Shown one piece after another: positions 38,518-51,447 of a DNA stretch of 64,000 nt. A program made the translations under genes and the position numbers. The stretch is from Canna indica (taxonomy: Eukaryota; Streptophyta; Magnoliopsida; Zingiberales; Cannaceae). Every line of letters begins with the position of its first letter. Position 1 is the first letter of the stretch. The DNA lies in the NCBI GenBank assembly GCA_034359265.1, contig CP136890.1, forward strand, positions 47,156,501-47,220,500, given 5' to 3'. Under the pieces are notes generated by a model, which saw nothing but the letters and a program-made list of their open reading frames with translations, was not told the origin of the DNA and did not search any database.

Positions 38518-39631
38518 TGATGGGAGAAGTTGTTAATCGAGTTATTTTTGACCGTCTAATGCAAAGAATTACACACTTTTTCGAACAGAATGCTGAAAGA
38601 AGCCTACTGATTGAATTTTCGGGTATCGACTCGAAACGACCAGAAATCTGAGTCCCGGGCGACTCCAGATCATTCACTGTGATGGGAGAAGTTGTTAATC
38701 GAGTTATTTTTGACAGACTAATGCAAAGAATTGCAAGATTTTTCGAATAGAATCTTGAACGAAGCCGACTGATTGAACTTCGGGGTATCGGCTCGAAATG
38801 CCCAGCAATCTGAGTCCCGAGCGACTCCAGAACATTCACTGTGATGGGAGAAGTTGTTAATCGAGTTATTTTTAACAGACTAATGCAAAGAATTGCAAGA
38901 TTTTTCGAATAGAATCTTGAACTTTCGGGTATCGACTCGAAACGACCAGAAATCAGAGTCCCGGGCGACTCCAGATCATTCACTGTGATGGGAGAAGTTG
39001 TTAATCGAGTTATTTTTGACCGACTAATGCAAAGAATTACACGCTTTTTCGAACAGAATGCTGAAAGAAGCCTACTGATTGAATTTTCGGGTATCGACTC
39101 GAAACGACCAGAAATCAGAGTCCCGGGCGACTCCAGATCATTCACTGTGATGGGAGAAGTTGTTAATCGAGTTATTTTTGACCGACTAATGCAAAGAATT
39201 ACACGCTTTTTCGAACAGAATGCTGAAAGAAGCCTACTGATTGAATTTTCGGGTATCGACTCGAAAAGACCAGAAATCTGAGTCCCGGGCGACTCCAGAT
39301 CATTCACTGTGATGGGAGATGTTGTTAATCGAGTTATTTTTGACCGACTAATACAAAGAATTACACGCTTTTCGAACAGAATGCTGAACGAAGCCTACTG
39401 ATTGAACTTTCGGTTATCGACTCGAAACGACCAGAAATCTGAGTCCCGGGCGACTCCAGAACATTCACTGTGATGGGAGAAGTTGTTAATCGAGTTATTT
39501 TTGACCGACTAATGCAAAGAATTACACGGTTTTCGAACAGAATGCTGAACGAAGCCTACTGATTGAACTTTCGGGTATCGACTCGAAACGACCAGAAATC
39601 TGAGTCCCGGGCGACTCCAGAACATTCACTG
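38518..39631. repeat. Beta-type 7-mer A5-B-C-A5-A5-D4-A4 (1114 bp)
   Basis: First unit of the beta type that dominates 42.8-50.3 kb. The B dinucleotide changes here to TG and stays TG through 50.5 kb. The last A4 is of the CGGTTTT type, unlike later beta copies. Confidence 0.86.
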
Positions 39632-41567
39632 TGATGGGAGAAGTTGTTAATCGAGTTATTTTTGACCGACTAATGCAAAGAATTACACGCTTTTCGAACA
39701 GAATGCTGAACGAAGCCTACTGATTGAACTTTCGGGTATCGACTCGAAACGACCAGAAATCTGAGTCCCGGGCGACTCCAGAACATTCACTGTGATGGGA
39801 GAAGTTGTTAATCGAGTTATTTTTGACCGACTAATGCAAAGAATTACACGGTTTTCGAACAGAATGCTGAACGAAGCCTACTGATTGAACTTTCGTGTAT
39901 CGACTCGAAACGACCAGAAATCTGAGTCCCGGGCGACTCCAGATCATTCACTGTGATGGGAGAAGTTGTTAATCGAGTTATTTTTGACCGTCTAATGCAA
40001 AGAATTACACGCTTTTTCGAACAGAATGCTGAAAGAAGCCTACTGATTGAATTTTCGGGTATCGTCTCGAAACGACCAGAAATCTGAGTCCCGGGCGACT
40101 CCAGATCATTCACTGTGATGGGAGAAGTTCTTAATCGAGTTATTTTTGACCGACTAATGCAAAGAATTACACGCTTTTTCGAACAGAATGCTGAAAGAAG
40201 CCTACTGATTGAATTTTCGGATATCGACTCGAAAAGACCAGAAATCTGAGTCCCGGGCGACTCCAGATCATTCACTGTGATGGGAGATGTTGTTAATCGA
40301 GTTATTTTTGACCGACTAATGAAAAGAATTACACGCTTTTCGAACAGAATGCTGAACGAAGCCTACTGATTGAACTTTCGGGTATGGACTCGAAACGACC
40401 AGAAATCTGAGTCCCGGGCGACTCCAGAACATTCACAGTGATGGGAAAGTTGTTAATCGAGTTATTTTTGACCGACTAATGCGAAGAATTACACGCTTTT
40501 TCGAACAGAATGCTGAACGAAGCCTACTGATTGAACTTTTGGGTATCGACTCGAAACGACCAGAAATCTGAGTCCCGGGCGACTCCAGATCATTCACTGT
40601 GATGGGAGATGTTGTTAATCGAGTTATTTTTGACCAACTAATGGAAAGAATTACACGCTTTTCGATCAGAATGCTGAACGAAGCCTACAGATTGAACTTT
40701 CGGGTATTGACTCGAAACGACCAGAAATCTGAGTCCCGGGCGACTCCAGATCATTCACTGTGATGGGAGAAGTTGTTAATCGAGTTATTTTTGACCGACT
40801 AATGCAAAGAATTACACGCTTTTTCGAACAGAATGCTGAAAGAAGCCTACTGATTGAATTTTCGGGTATCGACTCGAAACGACCAGAAATCAGAGTCCCG
40901 GGCGACTCCAGATCATTCACTGTGATGGGAGATGTTGTTAATCGAGTTATTTTTGACCAACTAATGGAAAGAATTACACGCTTTTCGATCAGAATGCTGA
41001 ACGAAGCCTACTGATTGAACTTTCGGGTATTGACTCGAAACGACCAGAAATCTGAGTCCCGGGCGACTCCAGATCATTCACTGTGATGGGAGAAGTTGTT
41101 AATCGAGTTATTTTTGACCGACTAATGCAAAGAATTACACGCTTTTTCGAACAGAATGCTGAAAGAAGCCTACTGATTGAATTTTCGGGTATCGACTCGA
41201 AAAGACCAGAAATCTGAGTCCCGGCCGACTCCAGATCATTCACTGTGATGGGAGATGTTGTTAATCGAGTTATTTTTGACCGACTAATACAAAGAATTAC
41301 ACGCTTTTCGAACAGAATGCTGAACGAAGCCTACTGATTGAACTTTCGGTTATCAACTCGAAACGACCAGAAATCTGAGTCCCGGGCGACTCCAGAACAT
41401 TCACTGTGATGGGAGAAGTTGTTAATCGAGTTATTTTTGACCGACTAATGCAAAGAATTACACACTTTTCGAACACAATGCTGAACGAAGCCTACTGATT
41501 GAACTTTCGGTTATCGACTCGAAACGACCAGAAATCTGAGTCCCGGGCGACTCCAGATCATTCACTG
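39632..41567. repeat. Mosaic block with last E-F pair (12 monomers, 1936 bp)
   Basis: Order A4-A4g-A5-A5-D4-E-F-A5-F-A5-D4-A4. It combines a delta-like left part with an alpha-like right part. The E at 40439 is the last E in the window. Its length equals delta by coincidence of composition, but the order differs. Confidence 0.84.
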
Positions 41568-44500
41568 TGATGGGAGAAGTTGTTAATCGAGTTATTTTTG
41601 ACCGTCTAATGCAAAGAATTACACACTTTTTCGAACAGAATGCTGAAAGAAGCCTACTGATTGAATTTTCGGGTATCGACTCGAAACGACCAGAAATCTG
41701 AGTCCCGGGCGACTCCAGATCATTCACTGTGATGGGAGAAGTTGTTAATCGAGTTATTTTTGACAGACTAATGCAAAGAATTGCAAGATTTTTCGAATAG
41801 AATCTTGAACGAAGCCGACTGATTGAACTTCGGGGTATCGGCTCGAAATGCCCAGCAATCTGAGTCCCGAGCGACTCCAGAACATTCACTGTGATGGGAG
41901 AAGTTGTTAATCGAGTTATTTTTAACAGACTAATGCAAAGAATTGCAAGATTTTTCGAATAGAATCTTGAACTTTCGGGTATCGACTCGAAACGACCAGA
42001 AATCAGAGTCCCGGGCGACTCCAGATCATTCACTGTGATGGGAGAAGTTGTTAATCGAGTTATTTTTGACCGACTAATGCAAAGAATTACACGCTTTTTC
42101 GAACAGAATGCTGAAAGAAGCCTACTGATTGAATTTTCGGGTATCGACTCGAAACGACCAGAAATCAGAGTCCCGGGCGACTCCAGATCATTCACTGTGA
42201 TGGGAGATGTTGTTAATCGAGTTATTTTTGACCAACTAATGGAAAGAATTACACGCTTTTCGATCAGAATGCTGAACGAAGCCTACTGATTGAACTTTCG
42301 GGTATTGACTCGAAACGACCAGAAATCTGAGTCCCGGGCGACTCCAGATCATTCACTGTGATGGGAGAAGTTGTTAATCGAGTTATTTTTGACCGACTAA
42401 TGCAAAGAATTACACGCTTTTTCGAACAGAATGCTGAAAGAAGCCTACTGATTGAATTTTCGGGTATCGACTCGAAAAGACCAGAAATCTGAGTCCCGGG
42501 CGACTCCAGATCATTCACTGTGATGGGAGATGTTGTTAATCGAGTTATTTTTGACCGACTAATACAAAGAATTACACGCTTTTCGAACAGAATGCTGAAC
42601 GAAGCCTACTGATTGAACTTTCGGTTATCGACTCGAAACGACCAGAAATCTGAGTCCCGGGCGACTCCAGAACATTCACTGTGATGGGAGAAGTTGTTAA
42701 TCGAGTTATTTTTGACCGACTAATGCAAAGAATTACACACTTTTCGAACAGAATGCTGAACGAAGCCTACTGATTGAACTTTCGGTTATCGACTCGAAAC
42801 GACCAGAAATCTGAGTCCCGGGCGACTCCAGATCATTCACTGTGATGGGAGAAGTTGTTAATCGAGTTATTTTTGACCGTCTAATGCAAAGAATTACACA
42901 CTTTTTCGAACAGAATGCTGAAAGAAGCCTACTGATTGAATTTTCGGGTATCGACTCGAAACGACCAGAAATCTGAGTCCCGGGCGACTCCAGATCATTC
43001 ACTGTGATGGGAGAAGTTGTTAATCGAGTTATTTTTGACAGACTAATGCAAAGAATTGCAAGATTTTTCGAATAGAATCTTGAACGAAGCCGACTGATTG
43101 AACTTCGGGGTATCGGCTCGAAATGCCCAGCAATCTGAGTCCCGAGCGACTCCAGAACATTCACTGTGATGGGAGAAGTTGTTAATCGAGTTATTTTTAA
43201 CAGACTAATGCAAAGAATTGCAAGATTTTTCGAATAGAATCTTGAACTTTCGGGTATCGACTCGAAACGACCAGAAATCAGAGTCCCGGGCGACTCCAGA
43301 TCATTCACTGTGATGGGAGAAGTTGTTAATCGAGTTATTTTTGACCGACTAATGCAAAGAATTACACGCTTTTTCGAACAGAATGCTGAAAGAAGCCTAC
43401 TGATTGAATTTTCGGGTATCGACTCGAAACGACCAGAAATCAGAGTCCCGGGCGACTCCAGATCATTCACTGTGATGGGAGAAGTTGTTAATCGAGTTAT
43501 TTTTGACCGACTAATGCAAAGAATTACACGCTTTTTCGAACAGAATGCTGAAAGAAGCCTACTGATTGAATTTTCGGGTATCGACTCGAAAAGACCAGAA
43601 ATCTGAGTCCCGGGCGACTCCAGATCATTCACTGTGATGGGAGATGTTGTTAATCGAGTTATTTTTGACCGACTAATACAAAGAATTACACGCTTTTCGA
43701 ACAGAATGCTGAACGAAGCCTACTGATTGAACTTTCGGTTATCGACTCGAAACGACCAGAAATCTGAGTCCCGGGCGACTCCAGAACATTCACTGTGATG
43801 GGAGAAGTTGTTAATCGAGTTATTTTTGACCGACTAATGCAAAGAATTACACGCTTTTCGAACAGAATGCTGAACGAAGCCTACTGATTGAACTTTCGGT
43901 TATCGACTCGAAACGACCAGAAATCTGAGTCCCGGGCGACTCCAGATCATTCACTGTGATGGGAGAAGTTGTTAATCGAGTTATTTTTGACCGTCTAATG
44001 CAAAGAATTACACACTTTTTCGAACAGAATGCTGAAAGAAGCCTACTGATTGAATTTTCGGGTATCGACTCGAAACGACCAGAAATCTGAGTCCCGGGCG
44101 ACTCCAGATCATTCACTGTGATGGGAGAAGTTGTTAATCGAGTTATTTTTGACAGACTAATGCAAAGAATTGCAAGATTTTTCGAATAGAATCTTGAACG
44201 AAGCCGACTGATTGAACTTCGGGGTATCGGCTCGAAATGCCCAGCAATCTGAGTCCCGAGCGACTCCAGAACATTCACTGTGATGGGAGAAGTTGTTAAT
44301 CGAGTTATTTTTAACAGACTAATGCAAAGAATTGCAAGATTTTTCGAATAGAATCTTGAACTTTCGGGTATCGACTCGAAACGACCAGAAATCAGAGTCT
44401 CGGGCGACTCCAGATCATTCACTGTGATGGGAGAAGTTGTTAATCGAGTTATTTTTGACCGACTAATGCAAAGAATTACACGCTTTTTCGAACAGAATGC

Positions 44501-45393
44501 TGAAAGAAGCCTACTGATTGAATTTTCGGGTATCGACTCGAAACGACCCAAAATCAGAGTCCCGGGCGACTCCAGATCATTCACTGTGATGGGAGAAGTT
44601 GTTAATCGAGTTATTTTTGACCGACTAATGCAAAGAATTACACGCTTTTTCGAACAGAATGCTGAAAGAAGCCTACTGATTGAATTTTCGGGTATCGACT
44701 CGAAACGAGCAGAAATCAGAGTCCCGGGCGACTCCAGAACATTCACTGTGATGGGAGAAGTTGTTAATCGAGTTATTTTTGACCGACTAATGCAAAGAAT
44801 TACACGCTTTTCGAACAGAATGCTGAACGAAGCCTACTGATTGAACTTTCGGGTATCGACTCGAAACGACCAGAAATCAGAGTCCCGGGCGACTCCAGAT
44901 CATTCACTGTGATGGGAGAAGTTGTTAATCGAGTTATTTTTGACCGACTAATGCAAAGAATTACACGCTTTTTCGAACAGAATGCTGAAAGAAGCCTACT
45001 GATTGAATTTTCGGGTATCGACTCGAAAAGACCAGAAATCTGAGTCCCGGGCGACTCCAGATCATTCACTGTGATGGGAGATGTTGTTAATCGAGTTATT
45101 TTTGACCGACTAATACAAAGAATTACACGCTTTTCGAACAGAATGCTGAACGAAGCCTACTGATTGAACTTTCGGTTATCGACTCGAAACGACCAGAAAT
45201 CTGAGTCCCGGGCGACTCCAGAACATTCACTGTGATGGGAGAAGTTGTTAATCGAGTTATTTTTGACCGACTAATGCAAAGAATTACACACTTTTCGAAC
45301 AGAATGCTGAACGAAGCCTACTGATTGAACTTTCGGTTATCGACTCGAAACGACCAGAAATCTGAGTCCCGGGCGACTCCAGATCATTCACTG
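41568..45393. repeat. 3826-bp higher-order repeat (alpha-beta-gamma), copy 1
   Basis: Twenty-four monomers in three sub-blocks. Alpha 41568-42842 is A5-B-C-A5-F-A5-D4-A4 (1275 bp). Beta 42843-43956 is A5-B-C-A5-A5-D4-A4 (1114 bp). Gamma 43957-45393 is A5-B-C-A5-A5-A4-A5-D4-A4 (1437 bp). Gamma markers include GACCCAAAATC and CGAGCAGAAATC. Every landmark recurs at +3826. Confidence 0.9.
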
Positions 45394-48300
45394 TGATGGG
45401 AGAAGTTGTTAATCGAGTTATTTTTGACCGTCTAATGCAAAGAATTACACACTTTTTCGAACAGAATGCTGAAAGAAGCCTACTGATTGAATTTTCGGGT
45501 ATCGACTCGAAACGACCAGAAATCTGAGTCCCGGGCGACTCCAGATCATTCACTGTGATGGGAGAAGTTGTTAATCGAGTTATTTTTGACAGACTAATGC
45601 AAAGAATTGCAAGATTTTTCGAATAGAATCTTGAACGAAGCCGACTGATTGAACTTCGGGGTATCGGCTCGAAATGCCCAGCAATCTGAGTCCCGAGCGA
45701 CTCCAGAACATTCACTGTGATGGGAGAAGTTGTTAATCGAGTTATTTTTAACAGACTAATGCAAAGAATTGCAAGATTTTTCGAATAGAATCTTGAACTT
45801 TCGGGTATCGACTCGAAACGACCAGAAATCAGAGTCCCGGGCGACTCCAGATCATTCACTGTGATGGGAGAAGTTGTTAATCGAGTTATTTTTGACCGAC
45901 TAATGCAAAGAATTACACGCTTTTTCGAACAGAATGCTGAAAGAAGCCTACTGATTGAATTTTCGGGTATCGACTCGAAACGACCAGAAATCAGAGTCCC
46001 GGGCGACTCCAGATCATTCACTGTGATGGGAGATGTTGTTAATCGAGTTATTTTTGACCAACTAATGGAAAGAATTACACGCTTTTCGATCAGAATGCTG
46101 AACGAAGCCTACTGATTGAACTTTCGGGTATTGACTCGAAACGACCAGAAATCTGAGTCCCGGGCGACTCCAGATCATTCACTGTGATGGGAGAAGTTGT
46201 TAATCGAGTTATTTTTGACCGACTAATGCAAAGAATTACACGCTTTTTCGAACAGAATGCTGAAAGAAGCCTACTGATTGAATTTTCGGGTATCGACTCG
46301 AAAAGACCAGAAATCTGAGTCCCGGGCGACTCCAGATCATTCACTGTGATGGGAGATGTTGTTAATCGAGTTATTTTTGACCGACTAATACAAAGAATTA
46401 CACGCTTTTCGAACAGAATGCTGAACGAAGCCTACTGATTGAACTTTCGGTTATCGACTCGAAACGACCAGAAATCTGAGTCCCGGGCGACTCCAGAACA
46501 TTCACTGTGATGGGAGAAGTTGTTAATCGAGTTATTTTTGACCGACTAATGCAAAGAATTACACACTTTTCGAACAGAATGCTGAACGAAGCCTACTGAT
46601 TGAACTTTCGGTTATCGACTCGAAACGACCAGAAATCTGAGTCCCGGGCGACTCCAGATCATTCACTGTGATGGGAGAAGTTGTTAATCGAGTTATTTTT
46701 GACCGTCTAATGCAAAGAATTACACACTTTTTCGAACAGAATGCTGAAAGAAGCCTACTGATTGAATTTTCGGGTATCGACTCGAAACGACCAGAAATCT
46801 GAGTCCCGGGCGACTCCAGATCATTCACTGTGATGGGAGAAGTTGTTAATCGAGTTATTTTTGACAGACTAATGCAAAGAATTGCAAGATTTTTCGAATA
46901 GAATCTTGAACGAAGCCGACTGATTGAACTTCGGGGTATCGGCTCGAAATGCCCAGCAATCTGAGTCCCGAGCGACTCCAGAACATTCACTGTGATGGGA
47001 GAAGTTGTTAATCGAGTTATTTTTAACAGACTAATGCAAAGAATTGCAAGATTTTTCGAATAGAATCTTGAACTTTCGGGTATCGACTCGAAACGACCAG
47101 AAATCAGAGTCCCGGGCGACTCCAGATCATTCACTGTGATGGGAGAAGTTGTTAATCGAGTTATTTTTGACCGACTAATGCAAAGAATTACACGCTTTTT
47201 CGAACAGAATGCTGAAAGAAGCCTACTGATTGAATTTTCGGGTATCGACTCGAAACGACCAGAAATCAGAGTCCCGGGCGACTCCAGATCATTCACTGTG
47301 ATGGGAGAAGTTGTTAATCGAGTTATTTTTGACCGACTAATGCAAAGAATTACACGCTTTTTCGAACAGAATGCTGAAAGAAGCCTACTGATTGAATTTT
47401 CGGGTATCGACTCGAAAAGACCAGAAATCTGAGTCCCGGGCGACTCCAGATCATTCACTGTGATGGGAGATGTTGTTAATCGAGTTATTTTTGACCGACT
47501 AATACAAAGAATTACACGCTTTTCGAACAGAATGCTGAACGAAGCCTACTGATTGAACTTTCGGTTATCGACTCGAAACGACCAGAAATCTGAGTCCCGG
47601 GCGACTCCAGAACATTCACTGTGATGGGAGAAGTTGTTAATCGAGTTATTTTTGACCGACTAATGCAAAGAATTACACGCTTTTCGAACAGAATGCTGAA
47701 CGAAGCCTACTGATTGAACTTTCGGTTATCGACTCGAAACGACCAGAAATCTGAGTCCCGGGCGACTCCAGATCATTCACTGTGATGGGAGAAGTTGTTA
47801 ATCGAGTTATTTTTGACCGTCTAATGCAAAGAATTACACACTTTTTCGAACAGAATGCTGAAAGAAGCCTACTGATTGAATTTTCGGGTATCGACTCGAA
47901 ACGACCAGAAATCTGAGTCCCGGGCGACTCCAGATCATTCACTGTGATGGGAGAAGTTGTTAATCGAGTTATTTTTGACAGACTAATGCAAAGAATTGCA
48001 AGATTTTTCGAATAGAATCTTGAACGAAGCCGACTGATTGAACTTCGGGGTATCGGCTCGAAATGCCCAGCAATCTGAGTCCCGAGCGACTCCAGAACAT
48101 TCACTGTGATGGGAGAAGTTGTTAATCGAGTTATTTTTAACAGACTAATGCAAAGAATTGCAAGATTTTTCGAATAGAATCTTGAACTTTCGGGTATCGA
48201 CTCGAAACGACCAGAAATCAGAGTCTCGGGCGACTCCAGATCATTCACTGTGATGGGAGAAGTTGTTAATCGAGTTATTTTTGACCGACTAATGCAAAGA

Positions 48301-49219
48301 ATTACACGCTTTTTCGAACAGAATGCTGAAAGAAGCCTACTGATTGAATTTTCGGGTATCGACTCGAAACGACCCAAAATCAGAGTCCCGGGCGACTCCA
48401 GATCATTCACTGTGATGGGAGAAGTTGTTAATCGAGTTATTTTTGACCGACTAATGCAAAGAATTACACGCTTTTTCGAACAGAATGCTGAAAGAAGCCT
48501 ACTGATTGAATTTTCGGGTATCGACTCGAAACGAGCAGAAATCAGAGTCCCGGGCGACTCCAGAACATTCACTGTGATGGGAGAAGTTGTTAATCGAGTT
48601 ATTTTTGACCGACTAATGCAAAGAATTACACGCTTTTCGAACAGAATGCTGAACGAAGCCTACTGATTGAACTTTCGGGTATCGACTCGAAACGACCAGA
48701 AATCAGAGTCCCGGGCGACTCCAGATCATTCACTGTGATGGGAGAAGTTGTTAATCGAGTTATTTTTGACCGACTAATGCAAAGAATTACACGCTTTTTC
48801 GAACAGAATGCTGAAAGAAGCCTACTGATTGAATTTTCGGGTATCGACTCGAAAAGACCAGAAATCTGAGTCCCGGGCGACTCCAGATCATTCACTGTGA
48901 TGGGAGATGTTGTTAATCGAGTTATTTTTGACCGACTAATACAAAGAATTACACGCTTTTCGAACAGAATGCTGAACGAAGCCTACTGATTGAACTTTCG
49001 GTTATCGACTCGAAACGACCAGAAATCTGAGTCCCGGGCGACTCCAGAACATTCACTGTGATGGGAGAAGTTGTTAATCGAGTTATTTTTGACCGACTAA
49101 TGCAAAGAATTACACACTTTTCGAACAGAATGCTGAACGAAGCCTACTGATTGAACTTTCGGTTATCGACTCGAAACGACCAGAAATCTGAGTCCCGGGC
49201 GACTCCAGATCATTCACTG
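45394..49219. repeat. 3826-bp higher-order repeat (alpha-beta-gamma), copy 2
   Basis: Alpha 45394-46668, beta 46669-47782, gamma 47783-49219. Monomer order, gamma private markers and B dinucleotide (TG) are the same as in copy 1. In the stretches I compared, including complete translations of the long minus frames, I saw no difference, so the duplication is recent or a product of assembly. Confidence 0.9.
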
Positions 49220-50333
49220 TGATGGGAGAAGTTGTTAATCGAGTTATTTTTGACCGTCTAATGCAAAGAATTACACACTTTTTCGAACAGAATGCTGAAA
49301 GAAGCCTACTGATTGAATTTTCGGGTATCGACTCGAAACGACCAGAAATCTGAGTCCCGGGCGACTCCAGATCATTCACTGTGATGGGAGAAGTTGTTAA
49401 TCGAGTTATTTTTGACAGACTAATGCAAAGAATTGCAAGATTTTTCGAATAGAATCTTGAACGAAGCCGACTGATTGAACTTCGGGGTATCGGCTCGAAA
49501 TGCCCAGCAATCTGAGTCCCGAGCGACTCCAGAACATTCACTGTGATGGGAGAAGTTGTTAATCGAGTTATTTTTAACAGACTAATGCAAAGAATTGCAA
49601 GATTTTTCGAATAGAATCTTGAACTTTCGGGTATCGACTCGAAACGACCAGAAATCAGAGTCCCGGGCGACTCCAGATCATTCACTGTGATGGGAGAAGT
49701 TGTTAATCGAGTTATTTTTGACCGACTAATGCAAAGAATTACACGCTTTTTCGAACAGAATGCTGAAAGAAGCCTACTGATTGAATTTTTGGGTATCGAC
49801 TCGAAACGACCAGAAATCAGAGTCCCGGGCGACTCCAGATCATTCACTGTGATGGGAGAAGTTGTTAATCGAGTTATTTTTGACCGACTAATGCAAAGAA
49901 TTACACGCTTTTTCGAACAGAATGCTGAAAGAAGCCTACTGATTGAATTTTCGGGTATCGACTCGAAAAGACCAGAAATCTGAGTCCCGGGCGACTCCAG
50001 ATCATTCAATGTGATGGGAGATGTTGTTAATCGAGTTATTTTTGACCGACTAATACAAAGAATTACACGCTTTTCGAACAGAATGCTGAACGAAGCCTAC
50101 TGATTGAACTTTCGGTTATCGACTCGAAACGACCAGAAATCTGAGTCCCGGGCGACTCCAGAACATTCACTGTGATGGGAGAAGTTGTTAATCGAGTTAT
50201 TTTTGACCGACTAATGCAAAGAATTACACGCTTTTCGAACAGAATGCTGAACGAAGCCTACTGATTGAACTTTCGGTTATCGACTCGAAACGACCAGAAA
50301 TCTGAGTCCCGGGCGACTCCAGATCATTCACTG
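49220..50333. repeat. Beta unit, third copy (1114 bp)
   Basis: A5-B-C-A5-A5-D4-A4. It follows gamma directly where alpha would be expected, so alpha has been skipped. Private changes: TTTTTGGG at 49786-49793 (C to T at a CpG) and ATTCAATGTG near 50008. Confidence 0.87.
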
Positions 50334-51447
50334 TGATGGGAGAAGTTGTTAATCGAGTTATTTTTGACCGTCTAATGCAAAGAATTACACACTTTTTCGA
50401 ACAGAATGCTGAAAGAAGCCTACTGATTGAATTTTCGGGTATCGACTCGAAACGACCAGAAATCTGAGTCCCGGGCGACTCCAGATCATTCACTGTGATG
50501 GGAGAAGTTGTTAATCGAGTTATTTTTGACAGACTAATGCAAAGAATTGCAAGATTTTTCGAATAGAATCTTGAACGAAGCCGACTGATTGAACTTCGGG
50601 GTATCGGCTCGAAATGCCCAGCAATCTGAGTCCCGAGCGACTCCAGAACATTCACTGTGATGGGAGAAGTTGTTAATCGAGTTATTTTTAACAGACTAAT
50701 GCAAAGAATTGCAAGATTTTTCGAATAGAATCTTGAACTTTCGGGTATCGACTCGAAACGACCAGAAATCAGAGTCTCGGGCGACTCCAGATCATTCACT
50801 GTGATGGGAGAAGTTGTTAATCGAGTTATTTTTGACCGACTAATGCAAAGAATTACACGCTTTTTCGAACAGAATGCTGAAAGAAGCCTACTGATTGAAT
50901 TTTCGGGTATCGACTCGAAACGACCCAAAATCAGAGTCCCGGGCGACTCCAGATCATTCACTGTGATGGGAGAAGTTGTTAATCGAGTTATTTTTGACCG
51001 ACTAATGCAAAGAATTACACGCTTTTTCGAACAGAATGCTGAAAGAAGCCTACTGATTGAATTTTCGGGTATCGACTCGAAAAGACCAGAAATCTGAGTC
51101 CCGGGCGACTCCAGATCATTCTCTGTGATGGGAGATGTTGTTAATCGAGTTATTTTTGACCGACTAATGCAAAGAATTACACGCTTTTCGAACAGAATGC
51201 TGAACGAAGCCTACTGATTGAACTTTCGGTTATCGACTCGAAACGACCAGAAATCTGAGTCCCGGGCGACTCCAGAACATTCACTGTGATGGGAGAAGTT
51301 GTTAATCGAGTTATTTTTGACCGACTAATGCAAAGAATTACACGCTTTTCGAACAGAATGCTGAACGAAGCCTACTGATTGAACTTTCGGGTATCGACTC
51401 GAAACGACCAGAAATCTGAGTCCCGGGCGACTCCAGATCATTCACTG
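50334..51447. repeat. Gamma-derived 7-mer (1114 bp)
   Basis: A5-B-C-A5-A5-D4-A4. It carries the gamma marker GACCCAAAATC (near 50932) but is two monomers shorter than gamma, so it is a gamma unit that lost A4-A5 and acquired a beta-like end. It ends the TG-type region; the next B is AG-type. Confidence 0.86.

Noticed and set aside
39632..41567. A sixth delta copy (length exactly 1936 bp)
   Set aside because: The length matches but the monomer order does not (A4-A4g-A5-A5-D4-E-F-A5-F-A5-D4-A4). The equal length follows from having the same numbers of 161- and 162-bp units.
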